This document shows, piece by piece, positions 41,410 through 50,072 of a stretch of DNA of 64,000 bases. This DNA comes from JAOZHU01 sp964632845 (GTDB taxonomy: Archaea; Thermoproteota; Bathyarchaeia; Bathyarchaeales; Bathycorpusculaceae), in the NCBI GenBank assembly GCA_964632845.1, contig CAZWDU010000006.1, positions 1 through 64,000 on the forward strand, in the 5' to 3' direction. The notes under the pieces are model-generated. The model made no database searches. It was not told the DNA's origin and saw nothing but the letters and a program-made list of their open reading frames with translations. Numbering within the stretch: position 1 is the first letter of the stretch; each line of letters opens with the position of its first letter. The translations under genes and the position numbers were made by a program.

Positions 41410-41784
41410 TTGAACTTAAAAATAGTCGCCTTAATCACAGTAATAGCAGGACTCGTGCTCGTTCCGCTCGTCGCAGCTGCACCAATCCTTGAACAACAAA
41501 GAATCCAAGACCAAGACTGCCTACAAACCAAAGACTGCACATGCGACGGAACAAGCGATGGCATTCAACTGCAAACCCAAGTTCAAGAAAACCTGCAAAC
41601 CCACAGCCAACAGCAACTGCAAACAAGAAACTGCACAAGCACAAACACATGCAACGGGAATTGTACTGGTGATACACTGCAAACCAGAACGCGGCTTTGC
41701 GAATGCTACGGCAACGAAACCGCAACTGGCAGCCTCAACATGGAACAATACAACTATCAATACAAATACAGGCACCAAAATTAA
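41410..41784 (+). CDS. Secreted LQT-repeat, Cys/Gln-rich small protein
   Basis: Protein of 124 aa with a clear signal peptide (LKIVALITVIAGLVLVPLVA) and a low-complexity mature part. The tripeptide LQT recurs about six times (CLQTKDC, QLQTQ, NLQTH, QLQTR, TLQTR), mixed with Cys pairs (CTCDG, CNGNC, CECYGNE). The end is Tyr-rich (QYNYQYKYRHQN). It starts at TTG 41410, with CTGGAGGTG about 8 nt upstream, so translation should be strong. Function unknown; disulfide-linked surface material or a secreted peptide is possible. Confidence 0.7.
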   Translation: MNLKIVALITVIAGLVLVPLVAAAPILEQQRIQDQDCLQTKDCTCDGTSDGIQLQTQVQENLQTHSQQQLQTRNCTSTNTCNGNCTGDTLQTRTRLCECYGNETATGSLNMEQYNYQYKYRHQN

Positions 41785-42033
41785 ACTCCGTGAACCACGC
41801 TGCCTGACCACAGCAAAAACAGAGCTCTAATTGGAAACACTTCCATTTCTCTCCCTTTTTTAGGGAGTTCGCTTCTAATTTGAACAAAGTTTTAATTCAA
41901 ATCTAACAATAATATGTCTCAATGAAGAGAACCAATAGTGGGCAAAACATTGTATTATTCAAGCAGTCGCAATTTTTCAGCGTTTAACGGTTCTTCAAAT
42001 CAAAAAAGAGAAACCTGCATAGAAGGCTGAACC

Positions 42034-42181
42034 GTGAACGAACGAAAAGAACTATTAAACATGCTTTAGGGAAATTTGGCAAAAAGGAAACTCGCCTTTA
42101 CGCCGAATATACTCTTCATGGGAAGAACTAGAAGCAAACGTAGAAATACAAACAGAGAAAGCAACACAGAAAGAAACATAC
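42034..42181 (+). pseudogene. Broken 5' part of the zinc-ribbon gene
   Basis: Pieces of one protein appear in three frames in succession: NERKELLNML from GTG 42034 up to a TAG, then GKFGKKETRLYAEY, then RRIYSSWEELEANVEIQTEK leading into the intact frame at 42182. Two frame changes and a stop would have to be repaired to join them. Otherwise 41785-42033 holds no gene; GGGAG-rich T runs at 41850-41870 may be a terminator. Confidence 0.4.
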
Positions 42182-42409
42182 GTGCTTCAACCATGCCCCA
42201 ACTGCGGCGCAAAACAGAAAATAACCAAACCCCTGAAAGACTTCTTCCCCTACCAGAAATGCACATCATGCAAACAAGCCTTTTACGTTAACAAAGACTT
42301 GACTGCGAGAAAACTAAGTGAAGAAGAAAAGGACATGCCCCAAGCATGGGTCCAAATCGTTGAGGACATAAACAAGAAAAAACTGGCAATAGCATTCAGA
42401 CTAGAATAA
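42182..42409 (+). CDS. Zinc-ribbon protein (probably 5'-degraded)
   Basis: Frame of 75 aa from GTG 42182. A zinc ribbon (PCPNCGAKQKITK and KCTSCKQAFYVNKD) is followed by a charged helix and the strand KKKLAIAFRLE. The same frame is open and coding-like upstream (SSWEELEANVEIQTEKATQK) without a start codon, so GTG 42182 may be a false or secondary start of a damaged gene. No partner is evident. Confidence 0.5.
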   Translation: MLQPCPNCGAKQKITKPLKDFFPYQKCTSCKQAFYVNKDLTARKLSEEEKDMPQAWVQIVEDINKKKLAIAFRLE

Positions 42410-42449
42410 TCAAACCAACAAAACCGAAAACACCCATTATCCCTGAAAC

Positions 42450-42899
42450 TCACTTCTTTTGTTGCGTTCCCGTTATCACAACAACAAAACTAAAAGCACT
42501 GAGATTACCAGTATACGGCACCAGTTTCAAAGTGAGCACCGCAGGAATTACCTCTCCAGCAGACAACAGATAATTCTCCAAGTCCCAAGATAACGTCACC
42601 AACGACGCGCTTTCTCTAGGGTTCCAGTTAGTAGTCGACAGGTGAAGAGACACCGCAGTAGCACCCAAATTTTTCACGTAAATTGCTTTTGTGACAGCAC
42701 TGCCAGGATTAATGTTTCCCCAGTTTATGGATGTGCAGTCAACAGTGCAATTTGAATCTAAATATATGCCCACATTTACCGCGCGGATTTTGCCGGAACC
42801 TCGCGGAGTGCCTAGCGCACCAATTGTTGACAGTGAGACGAATAAGCCAATTATTGTGACTGCGCTTATTATAATCGTGGCTGTTTTCCGCAGTGCCAT
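42450..42899 (-). CDS. Secreted beta-rich protein, unknown
   Basis: Protein of 149 aa. An N-terminal signal/anchor (TATIIISAVTIIGLFVSLST) precedes a beta-sandwich-like domain. The segment INWGNINPGSAVTKAIYVKN and the later YLLSAGEVIPAVLTLKLVP resemble archaeal extracellular proteins with a Cys pair (NCTVDCTS). No membrane anchor at the C terminus. It is divergent from cysS. Confidence 0.7.
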   Translation of the reverse strand: MALRKTATIIISAVTIIGLFVSLSTIGALGTPRGSGKIRAVNVGIYLDSNCTVDCTSINWGNINPGSAVTKAIYVKNLGATAVSLHLSTTNWNPRESASLVTLSWDLENYLLSAGEVIPAVLTLKLVPYTGNLSAFSFVVVITGTQQKK

Positions 42900-43000
42900 A
42901 AGCTGTTCTCCTGAGCATCAAGTGCCAAATCTTGATAGTTAATAAATATTCCGTGTTAATAGAACAACACAGATACAGGCGTGCACAGGCGTGGTTACGT

Positions 43001-43020
43001 GTGAAAAAATGCTTAAATAA
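43001..43020 (+). promoter_or_regulatory. Putative promoter of cysS
   Basis: GTGAAAAAATGCTTAAATAA, a BRE/TATA-like element 45-60 nt before cysS. It resembles the GAAATGCTTAT elements of tRNA-Ala and tRNA-Pro. Confidence 0.5.
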
Positions 43021-43062
43021 GCTTGAACCTTTTTTCATACAGACTGCAAAGTGACACCTGCT

Positions 43063-44475
43063 ATGACAAATATCCGTTTTTTTAACACGTTAACCCGCAA
43101 AAAAGAAGCGTTTAAGCCCATTGACGAGGGCAAGGTGCGGATGTACACGTGTGGGCCTACAGTGTACGATTATGCGCACATCGGCAACTTTCGTGCTTTT
43201 GTGTTTGAGGATTTGCTTAAGCGGTGGCTGGAATATCGCGGCTTTAAGGTTACGCATGTTATGAATTTGACGGATGTTGATGACAAAACCATACGTGGTA
43301 GCCAGAAACAGCAAACGCCGCTTAAGCAGTACACGGATTTTTACGCTAAAGCTTTTTTTGAAGATGTTGCCGCTTTGAACATTGTGTCTGCGGATTACTA
43401 TCCTAGAGCTACTGAGCACATAGCTGATATGGTTGCGTTGATTACGCGGCTTGTAGCGAAAGGCTACGCTTACAGAGGCGAAGACGGTTCAATTTACTAT
43501 GCTATAAGTAAGTTCAAAGACTACGGTAAGCTGTCGAAGATTAAGGTTGCCGAGCTTAAGACTGGCGCTAGAGTGAAGGTTGATGAGTATGCCAAAGAAG
43601 AAGCGCAGGATTTTGCTTTGTGGAAGGCTTGGACGCAGGAAGATGGTGATGTTTTTTGGGAGACAGCGTTTGGTAAAGGTAGGCCTGGTTGGCATATTGA
43701 GTGTTCGGCTATGTCTATGCGGTATTTGGGTGAGACGTTTGATGTTCACTGTGGCGGTGTTGATAACATGTTTCCTCATCATGAGAATGAGATTGCTCAG
43801 AGTGAGGCGGCAACGGGTCGGAAGTTTGTGAATTACTGGTTGCATAATGAGCATTTGTTGGTTGAAGGACGCAAGATGGCAAAGAAATCTGGTAACTTTT
43901 ACACGTTGCGTGACCTGCTCAAGATGGGTTATGATCCTGTGGCTATACGTTATTTGTTGTTGTCTACACATTATAGGCAGCAGTTTAATTTTACTTTTGA
44001 TGGTTTAGATGCCGCTAAGGGTGCTGTTGAGCGTTTGCGTAATTTTGTGCGCAGGCTGCAAGGTGCAGCTGGGAAAAGCAGTGAGGGGAAAATAGCGGAG
44101 TTGATGCGCAAGGTGCAGGGTGGTTTTGGTGAGGCTATGGATGATGATTTGAACATAAGTGTTGCGTTGGCGGCGTTGTTTGATTTTGTTAGGGACGTGA
44201 ATAATTTGCTTGATGATGGTGCGGTTAGTGGGGATGAGGCGAAGCAGGTTTGCGTTTTGGTGGCGGGTTTTGATGGTGTTTTAGGCGTGATTGGCAAGGT
44301 TGATGCTGAGGCGGCTTTGCCGAAAGAAGCGGAGGAGCTTATCAAGAGGCGTGAGGAAGCGCGGAAAAGTAAGGATTGGACAACGGCTGATGTGATTAGG
44401 CAGCAGTTGAAGGTTATGGGCATAATAATTGAGGATACTGCGCAGGGTGTAAAGTGGAAAATTGAGAAAGCTTAG
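43063..44475 (+). CDS. cysS: Cysteinyl-tRNA synthetase
   Basis: Class I synthetase of about 470 aa. Signatures are MYTCGPTVYDYAHIGNFRAF (zinc Cys and HIGN), FGKGRPGWHIECSAMS, GGVDNMFPHHENEIAQSEA, and the KMSKS-like KMAKKSGNF. The C-terminal helical DALR-like domain follows. All zinc ligands are present. ATG 43063 is chosen; GTG 43051 is in frame. The stop overlaps the convergent lplA stop by 4 nt. Confidence 0.96.
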   Translation: MTNIRFFNTLTRKKEAFKPIDEGKVRMYTCGPTVYDYAHIGNFRAFVFEDLLKRWLEYRGFKVTHVMNLTDVDDKTIRGSQKQQTPLKQYTDFYAKAFFEDVAALNIVSADYYPRATEHIADMVALITRLVAKGYAYRGEDGSIYYAISKFKDYGKLSKIKVAELKTGARVKVDEYAKEEAQDFALWKAWTQEDGDVFWETAFGKGRPGWHIECSAMSMRYLGETFDVHCGGVDNMFPHHENEIAQSEAATGRKFVNYWLHNEHLLVEGRKMAKKSGNFYTLRDLLKMGYDPVAIRYLLLSTHYRQQFNFTFDGLDAAKGAVERLRNFVRRLQGAAGKSSEGKIAELMRKVQGGFGEAMDDDLNISVALAALFDFVRDVNNLLDDGAVSGDEAKQVCVLVAGFDGVLGVIGKVDAEAALPKEAEELIKRREEARKSKDWTTADVIRQQLKVMGIIIEDTAQGVKWKIEKA

Positions 44476-45266
44476 TTTAACGGGTTTTTGCCGTTGAAGT
44501 TCCACTCGTCGGTTGCGTATTTTCCTTTATAGAGTGTTTCGGCGAGTTCAAGTTCAAAGGGCGTTAATTCGCCTGTGGCTAGTCGTATGCTGAATGCGTT
44601 TTGGAAGCCTGCTATGAGTGCGTTGCTTGCGGTTTCTGGTGAAACATTGTGTCTAAGCGTGTCTTTTACTGAGGTGATTTTTCTTTTTGCAACTGCGGTG
44701 ACTTGCATGCAGTTGTTTGCCCATGGCACGCGGAGCAGGGTGAACATTTCGGTGAAGTTGACGTTTAATAGTAGTGTGCCGTGTTGGAGGAGCGTGTTGT
44801 TTTTGTGGATGGTTTGTGCGCTGCCGCTGATTTTTTTGCCGTTGACTGTTAGGTTGGGGCAGTTTTTTGTGTCGCCTGTGTTGTAGTCTGCTGGGATTCC
44901 CAGCAAGCGCAGTGCGTCGGTTATGGCTGCGTATATGTGCTGGTATGTGGCTGGGATGTCTTTGCCTATGTTGCTGGTTTGGGCGATTACGCTGTAGGTG
45001 ACTTCGTCTGTTGCGCTGTGGAAAACTGTTCCTCCACCGCTTATGCGTCTGACGATGTCTATGCCCAGTTTGCGGCAGTTATCCACGTACAATTCATTTT
45101 GTGGGTTTTGGTTTTTGCCGATGCTGACTGCACTGGGGTGCCATCGGTAAAGCCTAAGCGTGTTTGGGACGCGGTTGGTTTCGCGTGCTGTCAGTATAGC
45201 TTCGTCGATTGCCATGTTCATAAAAGCGTTATGCGTTTCAAGCAGGAGCAAACGCCATGTATCCAT
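44472..45266 (-). CDS. lplA: Lipoate-protein ligase A family (catalytic domain)
   Basis: Protein of 264 aa in the LplA/BPL/LipB fold, attaching lipoate to E2 or H-protein lysines. Motifs are RLYRWHPSAVSIGKNQNPQN, RRISGGGTVFHSATDEVTYS (substrate-binding GGG) and NLTVNGKKISGSAQTIHKNN, with the catalytic Lys. The bacterial C-terminal accessory domain is largely absent. Archaeal enzymes often need a separate LplB, which is not seen here. Octanoyl transferase activity is an alternative. Confidence 0.9.
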   Translation of the reverse strand: MDTWRLLLLETHNAFMNMAIDEAILTARETNRVPNTLRLYRWHPSAVSIGKNQNPQNELYVDNCRKLGIDIVRRISGGGTVFHSATDEVTYSVIAQTSNIGKDIPATYQHIYAAITDALRLLGIPADYNTGDTKNCPNLTVNGKKISGSAQTIHKNNTLLQHGTLLLNVNFTEMFTLLRVPWANNCMQVTAVAKRKITSVKDTLRHNVSPETASNALIAGFQNAFSIRLATGELTPFELELAETLYKGKYATDEWNFNGKNPLN

Positions 45267-45360
45267 TCTTATTCAGCCTTTCCTGTGAATGAGTTTGAAG
45301 TTGACTTAAATCTGTTATGCTCCCTGCAAAGCAGATTTACATCTTTTCATGGGTTATGCG

Positions 45361-45402
45361 AACTAGCGCGCGGAAAAACTTATACCCCCTCTATAAATAG
45401 CG
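45361..45402 (+). promoter_or_regulatory. Recurring intergenic pyrimidine/TATA motif, copy C
   Basis: AACTAGCGCGCGGAAAAACT, then TATACCCCCTCTATAAATAG. It is nearly the same as copy D (57691) over about 40 bp. It lies between lplA (minus) and the secreted-protein gene at 45606. Confidence 0.5.
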
Positions 45403-45493
45403 TGAATTGCTTGCCTTACAGAGACGATAGGGCTTTGTTTGACCTTTGAATTTATAGGCTTGTAGGAAGGCTAACAAGTATGCACGCGAGTTT

Positions 45494-45534
45494 GTCAAGA
45501 AATCTTGACTAAGACTTAGTCAAGAAACGTTGAC
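45494..45534 (+). promoter_or_regulatory. Double palindromic operator, copy 2
   Basis: Perfect-armed repeats GTCAAGAAATCTTGAC (45494-45509) and GTCAAGAAACGTTGAC (45519-45534), separated by TAAGACTTA and followed by AAAAACGCTTTTACA. Spacing and promoter match 24668-24708. Confidence 0.7.
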
Positions 45535-45605
45535 AAAAACGCTTTTACAACAGAAACAACCCGTTATTAAACAGGCAATTCAAAACAATAAGAGATGTGG
45601 TGCTT

Positions 45606-46409
45606 GTGAAAAGAAAAGCATTAGCACTAATGATCATCTCGTCGCTGTTAGCTTCAGCGTTAGCTGGGACGGAACTTGTCAGCTTGGTTTCGGCGAATCC
45701 TGTACCGCCCACTACGCAAATCGAGATTCAATCGCCACAGTATAACGAAACATGTCTCGTGAATAGCGTTTTCTTAAATTTCACTGTGTTTACACATCCA
45801 AACCAATGGACTCAATGCATTGGCACGCCCTCAATTCAATGCTATGTGGACGGAAAACTCTATCACCAAATTAATCTGACCGAATTGACCGACTGTCAGG
45901 CAAAGGTTTCATTCAGCAAGTTTTCAATTATTTTGAAAGAACTTAACGTTGGACAACACAACGTGGTTGTTACTAAAACAGCATTCTATCACCTTATGCT
46001 GACAGCCTATCTTGACAACACTTCTTCAAAACTAGTCTACTTTTACGTGTACTCCCCTCCTCCAAGAATATCGCCTGTGTCACCTCAAAACCAAACGTAC
46101 GAAAACGCTGACATTCCAGTTAACTTCACAGCGCATGCAGATTACGGGGAAGTCTCGTGGATGGGCTATAGTTTAGATGGGAAGAATAACATGACTATCA
46201 CGGGAAACACAACACTAACAGAATTAGCTGTCGGTTCACATAACATAACATTTTACGCTACAGACATATACGGCAGCGTTGGAGCCTCCGAAACAATAAC
46301 TTTTGGCGTGGCTGAACCCTTCCCAACAGCAATTGTTGCGGCTGCCTCAGCGTCTGTGGCTATCGTTGGCGTGGGTCTGTTGGTCTACTTCAAGAAACAC
46401 AAACTCTAA
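45606..46409 (+). CDS. Secreted, C-terminally anchored beta-domain protein
   Basis: Protein of about 267 aa. The signal peptide is LALMIISSLLASALAGTELV, followed by two Ig/CARDB-like modules (near 30-150 and 150-235; for example SPQNQTYENADIPVNFTAHA). A C-terminal transmembrane helix (AIVAAASASVAIVGVGLLVY) ends FKKHKL. The start GTG 45606 corresponds to ATG 24762 of the related-promoter gene; GTG 45597 is also in frame. The shared operator indicates joint control of the two exported proteins. Confidence 0.78.
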   Translation: MKRKALALMIISSLLASALAGTELVSLVSANPVPPTTQIEIQSPQYNETCLVNSVFLNFTVFTHPNQWTQCIGTPSIQCYVDGKLYHQINLTELTDCQAKVSFSKFSIILKELNVGQHNVVVTKTAFYHLMLTAYLDNTSSKLVYFYVYSPPPRISPVSPQNQTYENADIPVNFTAHADYGEVSWMGYSLDGKNNMTITGNTTLTELAVGSHNITFYATDIYGSVGASETITFGVAEPFPTAIVAAASASVAIVGVGLLVYFKKHKL

Positions 46410-46743
46410 CCAGAAACGTTTTTCCTCTGAAGCGCCATCATTCTTTCTACAAGTACTAATTAATAATATTCCAAACCTCTCTTCACGCCATATTTTCGCT
46501 AAAAATAGCCTTTTCTATGCCTGAAACCAGAAAAAGTATCACCTATCCTATCATAATTATAACAATAACAACAACCCAAACTAAATTTTAATTTTTTCTC
46601 TCTTATGTGTGCTTCTGCTTGTGCCCGTGCCCATGCGTGTGTATCCCCGCGTGTTCTCTGTCCGTTTGCATGTCGCATACTTCCAACGCACATAAACAAG
46701 CGTAGTTTGGTGTGTGTTCTATCTTGTGGAACGATAGGTTCCA

Positions 46744-47187
46744 ATGCTTAGATTAAAAAGGTTATTGACCTACCAGATAGTAGGTGGAATATTGGCGGCG
46801 AAAGAGGCTAAAAGCAGAACACGGGTCTATTGCGTTGTTGCGATTTTCCTTGTTCTCTGCATCAGCCTTACCGTCTTATCCTTGGAACTTTCGCAGCACA
46901 ACTCTTTACTTACAGAAAACGAAGCAGTTAACATTGCAAGACCCTTAATCAATCAGTATACAGCAGAAAATAATCGAACTGTAGCAAACATGACTACAAC
47001 ATTCCTAACCTCAAAATTTTGGAACGACACCGATTGGTCAACTAGACCCCGCTGGAACATTTACGCACAATTCGACAGAAGCGCCTATACCTATAGAGAC
47101 CCGCAATACTGGATTATTGGGTATGTAGTTGAGGTTTGGGCAGATACCGCTGAAATCCATTACCACGAAGAATACGGCGTCATGTAA
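46744..47187 (+). CDS. Single-pass membrane protein, unknown
   Basis: Protein of 147 aa with one transmembrane segment (VYCVVAIFLVLCISLTVLSL, about 29-48) and an exposed C-terminal domain of about 100 residues containing ENEAVNIARPLINQYTAENN, which recalls PepSY-like starts. A 17-bp inverted repeat (TGGAAC-GATAG-GTTCCA, 46727-46743) abuts the ATG and could fold in the mRNA leader. The stretch 46410-46726 upstream holds no supported gene. It precedes rps12 but is 190 nt away. Confidence 0.6.
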   Translation: MLRLKRLLTYQIVGGILAAKEAKSRTRVYCVVAIFLVLCISLTVLSLELSQHNSLLTENEAVNIARPLINQYTAENNRTVANMTTTFLTSKFWNDTDWSTRPRWNIYAQFDRSAYTYRDPQYWIIGYVVEVWADTAEIHYHEEYGVM

Positions 47188-47376
47188 CAATTTACGCGAA
47201 TGCAATCATACAAAAAGAGCAGGAGACCTTTCACTAACTAACAGTGCCCACTGCCTCTTTTTCGCATTGTACTAGGAAACAGTTACACTATTCGGTTAAA
47301 CTTGCGTTGTTCGGTTCGTTTTGTTTATATATGTGTGTTGGTGTTTATGCTGTGCAAAAGAGAGGAATTACAAAGA

Positions 47377-47817
47377 ATGGGTTCCAAGTCTCCAAGAGGC
47401 GAATTCGCCGCAAGACAACTAAAAAAGAAACGGAAAAACTTCCGTTGGTCAGACCGCTACTTCAACCGCCGCATGCTCATGCTCGACCAAAAAGTCGACC
47501 CCATGGAAGGCGCACCAATGAGCAGAGGCATAGTCCTCGAAAAAGTCGGCGTAGAATCCAAACAGCCGAACAGCGCCATCCGCAAATGCGTCCGCACCCA
47601 ACTAATCAAAAACGGCAGAGTAATCACAGCATTCCTGCCAGGCGACGGCGCACTAAACCTAGTTGACGAGCACGACGAAGTAACAGTTGAAGGCATAGGC
47701 GGCACCCGCGGCGGAGCTATGGGCGACATCCCCGGCGTCCGCTGGAAAGTCATCATGGTCAACGGCGTATCACTAAACGAACTTGTCTACGGAAGAAAAC
47801 AGAAACCCGCACGGTGA
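47377..47817 (+). CDS. rps12: Small ribosomal subunit protein uS12
   Basis: Decoding-centre ribosomal protein, 146 aa. It has the archaeal/eukaryotic form: GSKSPRGEFAARQLKKKRKN at the N terminus, KQPNSAIRKCVRTQLIKNG and the loop VTVEGIGGTRGGAMGDIPGV. ATG 47377 is chosen because the homology begins there; the longer frame from 47302 is not ribosomal. The stop overlaps the rps7 GTG. Genes often found upstream in archaea (rpoA2, rpl30e, nusA) are absent. Confidence 0.96.
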   Translation: MGSKSPRGEFAARQLKKKRKNFRWSDRYFNRRMLMLDQKVDPMEGAPMSRGIVLEKVGVESKQPNSAIRKCVRTQLIKNGRVITAFLPGDGALNLVDEHDEVTVEGIGGTRGGAMGDIPGVRWKVIMVNGVSLNELVYGRKQKPAR

Positions 47818-48404
47818 CCAACATGAGCACAACCACACAAAACGAAATCAAACTCTTCCAAAAATGGAGCTTCAAAGAAATCCAAGTCACCGACCTAGGC
47901 TTACAGCGTTACTTGAACTTAACACCAATGGTAACGCCGCACAGCATGGGCAGACACGAACACCAACGATTCCGTAAAGCAAAAGTCAACATTGTGGAAC
48001 GCTTGATAAACAACCTTATGCGCCCAGGCAAAAACGCGGGCAAAAAAGCCAAAACCACCAACATCGTCAAACAAGCATTCGAAATAATCAACTTACGCAC
48101 AGGAAAAAACCCCGTAGAAATCCTAGTCAAAGCAGTAGAAAACGCTGCGCCATGTGAAGACACCACACGCCTAAGCTACGGAGGCGTAGTCTACCACCTA
48201 TCAGTAGACGTCGCACCACAAAGACGCATCGACTTAGCCATCAGACACATCAGCGAAGGCGCACGCTCAGCCTCACTCAACAACCCCCGCTCAATCGAAG
48301 AATGCGTAGCGGAAGAGCTACTCTTAGCCGCAAACAACGACATCAAAAGTTACGCCGTAGCTAAACGCAACGAAATAGAACGCGTAGCGCAGTCTTCACG
48401 GTAA
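47814..48404 (+). CDS. rps7: Small ribosomal subunit protein uS7
   Basis: Primary 16S rRNA binder of the 30S head, 196 aa. Archaeal features are LTPMVTPHSMGRHEHQRF, KAKVNIVERLINNLMRPGKN, NPVEILVKAVENAAPCEDTT and VDVAPQRRIDLAIRHISEGA. Starts are GTG 47814 (overlapping the rps12 stop) or ATG 47823. Normally the elongation factor genes follow. Here a GTPase gene on the other strand and a tail-like gene intervene before the EF-1A gene. Confidence 0.96.
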   Translation: MTNMSTTTQNEIKLFQKWSFKEIQVTDLGLQRYLNLTPMVTPHSMGRHEHQRFRKAKVNIVERLINNLMRPGKNAGKKAKTTNIVKQAFEIINLRTGKNPVEILVKAVENAAPCEDTTRLSYGGVVYHLSVDVAPQRRIDLAIRHISEGARSASLNNPRSIEECVAEELLLAANNDIKSYAVAKRNEIERVAQSSR

Positions 48405-48407
48405 ACG

Positions 48408-49586
48408 CTACCGCACATGAATCTCCACTCCATCCCCATCTTCCAACACAAAACTCAACCCAACTTTTTGCGGACTAAAAGCCAAGCGTTTGGACCAGAC
48501 TTTCGCAAAAGCAAAATCCCGCTCAAAATCCGTGTGAATACTCTTTGCCAAATCATGCAGCGTAGCGCCTTTCTTCAAAGTAAACGGATTATTAGAGAAA
48601 TCCCTAGAACCGGGCTCCTTCGTGTAAATTCGCATCAACCTCAAAGCCTCAAACAAAGCGCCGCCTAACTTCTCCAAACCAAGCTTTTCCACGCATGAGA
48701 CCGCGATAACAGGAATTTTTCCGCCAACATGCGCTTCCAGCAACCGCAAATTCGCCTTGGCACCAGGCAAATCAAGCTTATTTGCCACAATCACCGCAGG
48801 CTTATACGTTGTACTTTCAAAAATCGCGTCCTCGACATCATCCAACGTAACCTCACCCGAAATCTTAACAATTGCGTCAGTGATGCGGTAACTTCTCACC
48901 AGCGCTTCAACTTCCCGCATGGTGCAGTCAACAAGCTTCCCAACCAGAATTATGCGCAAACTGGCACCTGCATAGCGCCGGTCAATGTCCACGCGCCCTC
49001 TAGGCTTACTAACCAGCACACGAGCTTTCTCCAACTCACCCAAAATAAGCTTTAACTGTGCAACGGGGTTCGCAGCTAAATCCACCATTAAAATTAAGCC
49101 ATCAGCATTCCGCGCTAAAGCCAGCGTCTGCAGCCCCCACGCACGTCCATCAGCTGAACCCTCCATCAATGCAGGTGTCTCCACAATCTGAAACTGCACA
49201 TCCTCAAAGTGCATCACTGCAGGTACAGGCTGACGCGTAGCATAGGGCGCCGCAGAAACCAACACATTTGCGTTCGTCACCGCAGACAACAAACAGCTTT
49301 TGCCAGCTTTAGTTAAGCCAAGCAACGCTACTTGAGCAGCGCCTTCTTTTTCAATGAAGAATTTCGGTCCGCCACGCGACGCAGCACGTTTTGCCTTGCG
49401 CTCTTCCATCTCCTTGCGTAAAACAGCCATTTTCTTCTTAACTTGCCCGCGCAGCTTCATGGTGCCTTTATGCTGCGGAACAAGGCTTAGGAACTCCTGC
49501 ATCCGCTGAATCTTCTCGCGCGGGTTCCGCGTGGCTTCAACTTCAGCCCACTTCTCCTTCGCGTCAGGAGGCAAATTCGTCGGCAT
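48408..49586 (-). CDS. DRG-like GTPase with C-terminal TGS domain
   Basis: GTPase of 392 aa in the Obg/DRG group, ribosome-associated in archaea and eukaryotes. An N-terminal helical region (EKIQRMQEFLSLVPQHKGTM) precedes the G domain: G1 GLTKAGKSCLL (about 91), G3 VETPAL where DxPG is usual, and G4 ANKLDLPGAKA. A C-terminal TGS domain (about 315-392) contains FTLKKGATLHDLAKSIHTDF and LSFVLEDGDGVEIHV. It is convergent with rps7, 3 nt apart. Position next to ribosomal genes fits a translation role. Confidence 0.9.
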   Translation of the reverse strand: MPTNLPPDAKEKWAEVEATRNPREKIQRMQEFLSLVPQHKGTMKLRGQVKKKMAVLRKEMEERKAKRAASRGGPKFFIEKEGAAQVALLGLTKAGKSCLLSAVTNANVLVSAAPYATRQPVPAVMHFEDVQFQIVETPALMEGSADGRAWGLQTLALARNADGLILMVDLAANPVAQLKLILGELEKARVLVSKPRGRVDIDRRYAGASLRIILVGKLVDCTMREVEALVRSYRITDAIVKISGEVTLDDVEDAIFESTTYKPAVIVANKLDLPGAKANLRLLEAHVGGKIPVIAVSCVEKLGLEKLGGALFEALRLMRIYTKEPGSRDFSNNPFTLKKGATLHDLAKSIHTDFERDFAFAKVWSKRLAFSPQKVGLSFVLEDGDGVEIHVR

Positions 49587-50072
49587 AAAGCTTCAACACT
49601 AATCTGATTATTTACCAAAAACGGGCTATTATAACATTCTCAGTCTCAACCTGACCTGCATTGTTTTTCTTGTTGAATTGGTTGTGGTCGAGGGGCTTGA
49701 TGACTGTGTTTGGTGTTTTGCTTAATGTTTTTTCTATTATGTTCTTTTGAAAATGTTTTTCAAACATGATAATATGAACTGATATTTTTTAATATGCCAT
49801 ATATTTTGTGAAAAATTATTAAATAGTTGGCGCGCCACGTTGCTTTTTTGTGATTGATATGATTGAACCTGAATTGAAAGAAAAATCGGTTGAGAAGCGC
49901 TTCGCGCGTTCCCATAAACAAGTGAAGGGTTGCGTTGGCGCACCTACCGCAATCTCGTCACTGGAATCGTTGGAATCAGAGAGAACTGCTGGAAGCATTC
50001 GGCATGATTGTCTTCTCTCTGGGTCCTCACCAAAGAAACATAATGGAGTTAATTGAAGGAGGTGAGGTTGAA

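Noticed and set aside
41489..41830. Overlapping frames on both strands over the LQT-rich gene
   Set aside because: Shadows caused by the low-complexity CAA/ACA-rich sequence; only 41410-41784 has a ribosome site and signal peptide.
44937..45449. 170-aa plus-strand frame over lplA
   Set aside because: Antisense to conserved LplA motifs.
46499..46744. Minus-strand frame of 81 aa before the membrane protein gene
   Set aside because: No motif and no ribosome site; composition follows the local GT-rich stretch.
47244..47666. 140-aa plus-strand frame over rps12
   Set aside because: Out-of-frame shadow of a ribosomal protein gene.
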